Assembly: GCA_038323025.1 (NCBI GenBank)
Contig: JBBQGL010000008.1
Coordinates: forward strand, 1 to 45,228
Direction of reading: 5' to 3'
DNA length: 45,228 nt
DNA from: JAFKKF01 sp038323025
Lineage (GTDB): Bacteria > Pseudomonadota > Alphaproteobacteria > Rhizobiales > Kaistiaceae
A model generated the notes under the pieces. It saw only the letters and a program-made list of their open reading frames with translations. It made no database searches and was not told the DNA's origin. Shown in pieces: positions 41,076-45,228 of the stretch; position 1 is the stretch's first letter, and the number at the start of each line of letters is the position of its first letter. The position numbers were made by a program, and so were the translations under genes.

Positions 41076-41768
41076 TTATGACTGGCCGAGGAACTTGTCG
41101 TAGTCGGCGACCAGCAGGTGCCAGGGCTCCTCGTCCTCCTCGATGGTGGCGAAGCGGCCAAGAGGCTCGGCGAAGACGTTGTCGGTAAGGTCGTCGTTGA
41201 CGCTGGAAACCTCGCCGATCAGCACGCGCTCGTCATCGACCCAGAAGCGATGCCAGACGCCGGGATAGAGCGTGATGCTTTCGCCGGGACCGAGCGTCAG
41301 CTTGCCGCCCGCCGGCAGGCGGCGGAGAACGCCGTCGGTGGGCACGACCACCTCGGCCTTCGGGTCGGGATTGCCGTCGCGGTCCGACATGAACAGTTCG
41401 AGGGTGAAACGACCGCCGCCGCGATTGATGATGTCCTCGGTCTTGATGTTGTGGCGGTGGTTGGGGTTCATCTGGCCGGGACGGCAAAGCAGGAGCTTTT
41501 CGGCGTAGAGCATGCCCTTGCCCTTGGCGAGGTCGGCGGCGCGGCCGTTGCGGAGCGTAAACAGGAAGATGCCGAAGGCGTCGAAATCGCCCTTGCCGAA
41601 ATCGGTGATGTCCCAGCCGAGGCGCTGGTCGACGATCGCCGCCGCGTCCTTTCGCCGCCGCTTGAATTCGGCCGGCGTCCAGAAGGCGAACGGCGGCAGA
41701 ATGAAGGAGAAGGAGCGGATAAAATCGTCCGCCCGGCGCATGATCTCGTTGACCTCTGAGCGTTTCAT
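41076..41768 (-). CDS. D-lyxose/D-mannose isomerase family protein
   Basis: Cupin-fold isomerase of 230 residues. Metal ligands are visible in NPNHRHNIKTEDIIN (two His and a Glu) and in PGVWHRFW (His). The family converts D-lyxose to D-xylulose, or D-mannose to D-fructose. The gene begins after a GGGAGGGCCGAGG ribosome-binding region and lies 81 bases before the FucU gene. No sugar kinase or transporter adjoins it. Confidence 0.85.
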   Translation of the reverse strand: MKRSEVNEIMRRADDFIRSFSFILPPFAFWTPAEFKRRRKDAAAIVDQRLGWDITDFGKGDFDAFGIFLFTLRNGRAADLAKGKGMLYAEKLLLCRPGQMNPNHRHNIKTEDIINRGGGRFTLELFMSDRDGNPDPKAEVVVPTDGVLRRLPAGGKLTLGPGESITLYPGVWHRFWVDDERVLIGEVSSVNDDLTDNVFAEPLGRFATIEEDEEPWHLLVADYDKFLGQS

Positions 41769-41948
41769 CCTCGGCCCTCCCGGTTCCGGCTTCTTCTTCT
41801 GACCGGGCGCGATGTTGGCCGAAGCGGCCCGCCACCGCAAGGCGGCGGCGCTTATCCGCTTGCGCCGGCCGGCGTCCCCATACCATCATCGTATCCGGTT
41901 CCGCCCGGCAGGCCGGCGGCCAGCACCCGACAACGAAATGAGGCCAGC

Positions 41949-42875
41949 ATGGAGACCCGTCCCCTTTGCGCCGGCGGACCGGCGGTGTCGATCGTCGGCC
42001 TCGGCTGCAACAATTTCGGCGACCGCATCGACCTCGCAGCGACCACCAGGGTCATCGACCGGGCGATCGAGCGCGGCATCAACCACTTCGACACCGCGGA
42101 CACCTATGGCGGCAGCAAGGCGGAGGAGTTCATCGGCTCGCTGCTCGGCGAGCGGCGGAAACGGATCGTGCTCGCCACCAAGTTCGGGATGCTCCCCGAC
42201 GCGACGCCGGGGATACGCGGAACGCGCGCTTACGTGATGCGGTCGGCGGAGGCGAGCCTCAGGCGGCTGAAGACCGACTGGATCGACCTCTACTACATGC
42301 ACCAGCCGGATCCGCAGACGCCGGTCGAGGAGACGCTGCGGGCGCTCGAGGACCTGGTCAAGGCCGGGAAGGTCCGCCACGTCGCGGCCTCGAATTTCAG
42401 CGCGGCGCAGATCGACGAAGCGGTGGCGGTGGCCAAGCGCCTGCATTTCGCCGGGTTCGTGCTGTCACAGGACGAGTACAGCCTCCTCCAACGCGGCATC
42501 GAGAAGACCCTCCTCCCCACGCTTGAGGCCAACGGTTTCGGCCTCGTGCCGTTCTTCCCGCTCGCCGGCGGGGCACTCACGGGCAAGTATCGCCACGGTG
42601 CGCCGCTGCCAGCCGGCGCACGCCACAACCGCGCAGGGGGCAACCAGTTCCTCGACCCGCACTGGCAGACGATCGAGAAGCTCCGTGCCTTTGCGGAGAA
42701 ACGCGGCCACACGCTCCTCGAACTGGCGATGAGCTGGCTCGCGCGGCGGCCGCGCGTCGTCTCGATCATCGCCGGCGCGACGCGGCCGGAGCAGATCGAC
42801 GCCAACGTGACGGCCACGGAATGGAACCTGTCCGCCGCGGAAATGACCGAAATCGACGCAATAACAGGCGGTTAG
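41949..42875 (+). CDS. Aldo/keto reductase
   Basis: TIM-barrel oxidoreductase of 308 residues. The NADPH-dependent AKR pattern is clear: VSIVGLGCNNFG, HFDTADTYGGSKAEEFIG with catalytic Asp and Tyr, VLATKFG with Lys, and YYMHQPDPQTP with His. It is closest to the general YghZ/IolS-like group. Substrate unknown. Confidence 0.9.
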   Translation: METRPLCAGGPAVSIVGLGCNNFGDRIDLAATTRVIDRAIERGINHFDTADTYGGSKAEEFIGSLLGERRKRIVLATKFGMLPDATPGIRGTRAYVMRSAEASLRRLKTDWIDLYYMHQPDPQTPVEETLRALEDLVKAGKVRHVAASNFSAAQIDEAVAVAKRLHFAGFVLSQDEYSLLQRGIEKTLLPTLEANGFGLVPFFPLAGGALTGKYRHGAPLPAGARHNRAGGNQFLDPHWQTIEKLRAFAEKRGHTLLELAMSWLARRPRVVSIIAGATRPEQIDANVTATEWNLSAAEMTEIDAITGG

Positions 42876-42931
42876 AGACGGGCTGGTAACCGGCGGCTGC
42901 CCGCCTTACGTGTTCGGGCGAGGAGAGGACG

Positions 42932-43381
42932 ATGACCGGCGAAGTCCATCACATCGTTTGCCCGCATTGCGACGGTGTCAACCGCGTGCCGGCAGCCAAG
43001 CCGGCGGCCGAGGCCAAATGCGGCCATTGCCACAAGGCGCTTTTCAGCGGACATCCGGCAAGCGTTTCCGCTGCAAGCTTCGACAGGCATCTTGGCCGGA
43101 ACGACATCCCGGTCGTCGTCGATTTCTGGGCCGAATGGTGCGGGCCGTGCAAGATGATGGCGCCGCATTACGAGCGCGTGACCGGCGAGATGGAGCCGCA
43201 GGTGCGCTTCCTGAAGGTCGACACCGAGGCTGAGCCGCAGCTCGCCGCGCGCTACGGCATCCGCGGCATCCCGACCCTCATCGTCTTCCGTGGCGGCAAG
43301 GTCGTGGCACAACAGGCGGGGGCCATGGACGCGACGCGGCTGCGGACGTGGCTGGCCCAGCAGCTGGCGCGGGCAGCCTGA
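42932..43381 (+). CDS. trxC: Thioredoxin 2 (TrxC) with N-terminal zinc finger
   Basis: Thioredoxin of 149 residues. The N-terminal zinc ribbon has CPHC (10-13) and CGHC (30-33), and the thioredoxin domain has the redox motif WAEWCGPCKMM. It reduces cytoplasmic disulfides and is typical of the oxidative-stress thioredoxin. It follows the aldo/keto reductase by 56 bases. Confidence 0.95.
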   Translation: MTGEVHHIVCPHCDGVNRVPAAKPAAEAKCGHCHKALFSGHPASVSAASFDRHLGRNDIPVVVDFWAEWCGPCKMMAPHYERVTGEMEPQVRFLKVDTEAEPQLAARYGIRGIPTLIVFRGGKVVAQQAGAMDATRLRTWLAQQLARAA

Positions 43382-43471
43382 CGTCCGTCCGTCCCTGGCG
43401 GCGAGCAAGTTGATCGGTATCAAACGAATCCCTTCAGCCAGCCCGCATGATCGCTGGCGGGAGGGTGACAG

Positions 43472-44578
43472 ATGCGCGGGGACACGAGAAAACTCTACTT
43501 CGTCCAGTGGCTGAGGGTGTTCCTCATCGCGCTGGTGGTCGCGCATCACGCAGGGCAGCCCTACGGCCCGACGGGGGGTCGCTGGCCGATTGACGACCCG
43601 GCGAACGCCGAGTGGCTCGGCGCCTTCTTCGCCGTCAACGCCGCCTTCTTCATGGGCTTCTTTTTCCTGATCGCCGGCTACTTCACCCCCGGTTCCCATG
43701 ATCGGAAGGGCGGCGCTGCCTTCGTGCGCGACCGCCTGGTGCGGCTTGGCATTCCGCTGGCGTTCTTCACCCTGGTCGTCTTTCCGGTGGCCGGCTATTT
43801 CTCCGATCCGCCTCCCGTCGGCTTCCTCGCCTTTTATGTTTCCGAATACATCGGCGGCTGGCAGCTCGAGATGGGACCCCTCTGGTTCGTGGCCCAGCTC
43901 CTCTTCTACTCGCTGCTCTATGCGCTCTTCCGCGTGCTGCTCGCCCGCCGAGGGACGAGCCACGGGCGAGCCTACCCGGTCCCGGGCGACTGGCAGATCC
44001 TGGCCTACGTGCTCGTGCTGGCTCTCGCAGGCGCGGCCGTCCGCATCTGGGCGCCGCAGGATCGCTGGGTCCATCTGTTGTGGCTCATCCCGACCGAACC
44101 GGCGCACCTTCCGCAGTATGTCAGCATGTTCGTCATCGGCATCATCGCCGGTCGCGGGCAGTGGTTTTCCGCGGTGTCGGGACCGCTCGCCGCGCGCTGG
44201 TTCACGTCGGGCGTCGTCGCTTTCGCGATTATGGTTGCCGCCGTTGTAAACCAGCCCCGCCTTCCCGCCTGGCTCGACACTGGAATCCTCTGGGGATTCA
44301 TCGAAGCCTTCGTTTGTGCAGGGATGATCCTCGGCCTGCTCGCGCTCTTCCGCACCCGGTGCAACCGGCCCGGACGCTGGCTCGATCGCCTCGACGCAAA
44401 CATCTACGGCGTCTACCTGATCCACATCTTCATCGTGGTCGCGCTACAGTCCGCGATCCTGGCCGAGCCGTGGTCGGCTACCGCAAAGTTCTTCTTCGTC
44501 GCCACGCTCGGCATTGTGCTCAGCTTCGCAGGCGCGGCGGCGTTACGCCGGATTCCGGGCCTCAGCCGCGTGATCTGA
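43472..44578 (+). CDS. Acyltransferase-3 / OpgC-like membrane protein
   Basis: Integral membrane protein of 368 residues with about ten hydrophobic helices. The N-terminus LYFVQWLRVFLIALVVAHH has the conserved His pair of the acyltransferase-3 family, followed by FFLIAGYF. Such proteins add acetyl or succinyl groups to periplasmic glucans or surface sugars. The acceptor cannot be told. It ends ten bases from the convergent efp gene. Confidence 0.85.
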   Translation: MRGDTRKLYFVQWLRVFLIALVVAHHAGQPYGPTGGRWPIDDPANAEWLGAFFAVNAAFFMGFFFLIAGYFTPGSHDRKGGAAFVRDRLVRLGIPLAFFTLVVFPVAGYFSDPPPVGFLAFYVSEYIGGWQLEMGPLWFVAQLLFYSLLYALFRVLLARRGTSHGRAYPVPGDWQILAYVLVLALAGAAVRIWAPQDRWVHLLWLIPTEPAHLPQYVSMFVIGIIAGRGQWFSAVSGPLAARWFTSGVVAFAIMVAAVVNQPRLPAWLDTGILWGFIEAFVCAGMILGLLALFRTRCNRPGRWLDRLDANIYGVYLIHIFIVVALQSAILAEPWSATAKFFFVATLGIVLSFAGAAALRRIPGLSRVI

Positions 44579-44588
44579 GCGAGGGCGA

Positions 44589-45155
44589 CTAATCCTTGGC
44601 GCGCTCGGAGTAGGAGCCGTCCTCGGTCATCACCACGATGCGGGTACCGGGAACGATGTGGCCGGGGACGAGCGTGCGCACGCCGTTGGAGAGGAGCGCC
44701 GGCTTGTAGGACGAGGAGGCGGTCTGGCCTTTCATCGTCGGCTCGGTCTCGACGACCTCCAGGGTCACGCGCTGCGGCAGCTCGATGGCAATCGCGGCGC
44801 CCTCGTACATGGAGAGCTTCACCGTCATGTTTTCCTGGAGGTAGGGCGCCATGTCGCCGACGATATCCTTCGGCACCTGCACCTGGTCGAAGGTTTCGCC
44901 GTTCATGAAGGTAAAGCCGTCGCCGTCCTGGAAGAGGTACTGGTAGTCGTGGTCCTCGACGAAGGCGCGCTCGACCTGCTCGGTGGTCTTGTAGCGCTGC
45001 TGGGTCCTCACCCCGTCCGAAATCCGGCGCATGTCGACCTGGGTGGTCGGCGTACCCTTGCCGGGATGGAAGTTTTCGGCGGAGAGGACGACGAAGAGCT
45101 TGCCGTCGACTTCGACGACGTTGCCCTTGCGGAGCTGGCTGGCGATGACTTTCAA
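44589..45155 (-). CDS. efp: Elongation factor P
   Basis: Translation factor of 188 residues that relieves ribosome stalling at polyproline. The modifiable Lys sits in HPGKGTPTTQVDMRRI, and TASSSYKPALLSNGVRTLVPGHI is the conserved domain-III segment. The start is TTG at 45155, because the encoded KVIASQLRKGNVVEVDGK is the canonical N-terminus, GAGG lies five bases upstream, and the result is exactly the usual length. No ATG is available in frame, though a TTG at 45197 also is. Confidence 0.95.
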   Translation of the reverse strand: MKVIASQLRKGNVVEVDGKLFVVLSAENFHPGKGTPTTQVDMRRISDGVRTQQRYKTTEQVERAFVEDHDYQYLFQDGDGFTFMNGETFDQVQVPKDIVGDMAPYLQENMTVKLSMYEGAAIAIELPQRVTLEVVETEPTMKGQTASSSYKPALLSNGVRTLVPGHIVPGTRIVVMTEDGSYSERAKD

Positions 45156-45174
45156 GGGGACCTCGGCTATGGCT

Positions 45175-45192
45175 GGCCCGCGTCCGCGGGCC
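45175..45192. repeat. GC-rich palindrome upstream of efp
   Basis: GGCCCGCG-TC-CGCGGGCC, two perfect 8-base arms, 20 bases upstream of the efp start. It may form a tight hairpin in the leader or be a protein site. Confidence 0.5.
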
Positions 45193-45228
45193 GTCAATCG
45201 GCGCGGACATTAGCGATTTTGCCGCCAA

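Overview
The window comes from the chromosome of a high-GC alphaproteobacterium, most likely of the Hyphomicrobiales (rhizobial order). The grounds are the complete acpXL-fabZ-fabF2-fabF1-adh-lpxXL cluster for the very-long-chain fatty acid of lipid A, an Irr-type iron regulator divergent from fabA-fabB-fabI, and the order rpsT - dnaA - dnaN. I cannot name a genus. Almost all of it is core chromosome. No insertion sequence, prophage, CRISPR array, rRNA or tRNA could be recognised.

Layout. 1-4769 (minus): six genes that build and transfer the C26-C28 acyl chain of lipid A, running off the left edge inside lpxXL. 5026-8264 (plus): a DUF1624 membrane protein, then an LgoD-like dehydrogenase and a tagaturonate-reductase-like enzyme that could form a two-step L-galactonate route. 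8271-8931 (minus): a RelE/XRE toxin-antitoxin pair. 9010-11845 (minus): fabI, fabB and fabA for ordinary and unsaturated fatty acids, divergent from irr. 12188-17682: irr, an amidohydrolase, an SH3 protein, a LacI regulator with a striking multi-operator promoter that drives only a tiny orphan ORF, a MoeB-like enzyme and a transglutaminase-fold protein. 17758-24635: secreted and envelope proteins (a Cys-motif secreted protein, a DUF1761-like membrane protein, PBP4/DacB, a coiled-coil L,D-transpeptidase), an alpha/beta hydrolase and a VOC protein. 24811-31301 (minus): cysK, dut, coaBC, a FitAB-type toxin-antitoxin pair, a GreA-like factor, ubiB and ubiE. 31448-37371 (plus): mutM, enoyl-CoA hydratase, rpsT with promoter and terminator, a structured 620-base intergenic region, a rhodanese, dnaA and dnaN. 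37411-45155: lepA, a GNAT acetyltransferase, an SDR, FucU, D-lyxose isomerase, an aldo/keto reductase, trxC, an acyltransferase-3 protein and efp.

How it fits together. Two fatty-acid systems share the window: a dedicated VLCFA system with its own carrier protein, paired ketosynthases, dehydratase, reductase candidate and acyltransferase, and the housekeeping FabA/FabB/FabI set. The VLCFA cluster has one intact ketosynthase next to a ketosynthase-fold partner that has lost all catalytic residues, a pairing that resembles ketosynthase/chain-length-factor heterodimers of type II polyketide synthases.

The points most worth following up are that partner protein; the LacI operator array feeding an 83-codon ORF; the hairpin-rich region between rpsT and dnaA, with a C-rich segment complementary to the ribosome-binding sites of two nearby genes; the L,D-transpeptidase with a duplicated 94-residue Ala-rich helix and a second degenerate catalytic-like domain; and the toxin-antitoxin pair tightly coupled to essential coaBC. 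Promoter, operator and RNA calls were made by eye and are hypotheses. Protein calls rest on recognised family motifs, without database searches.
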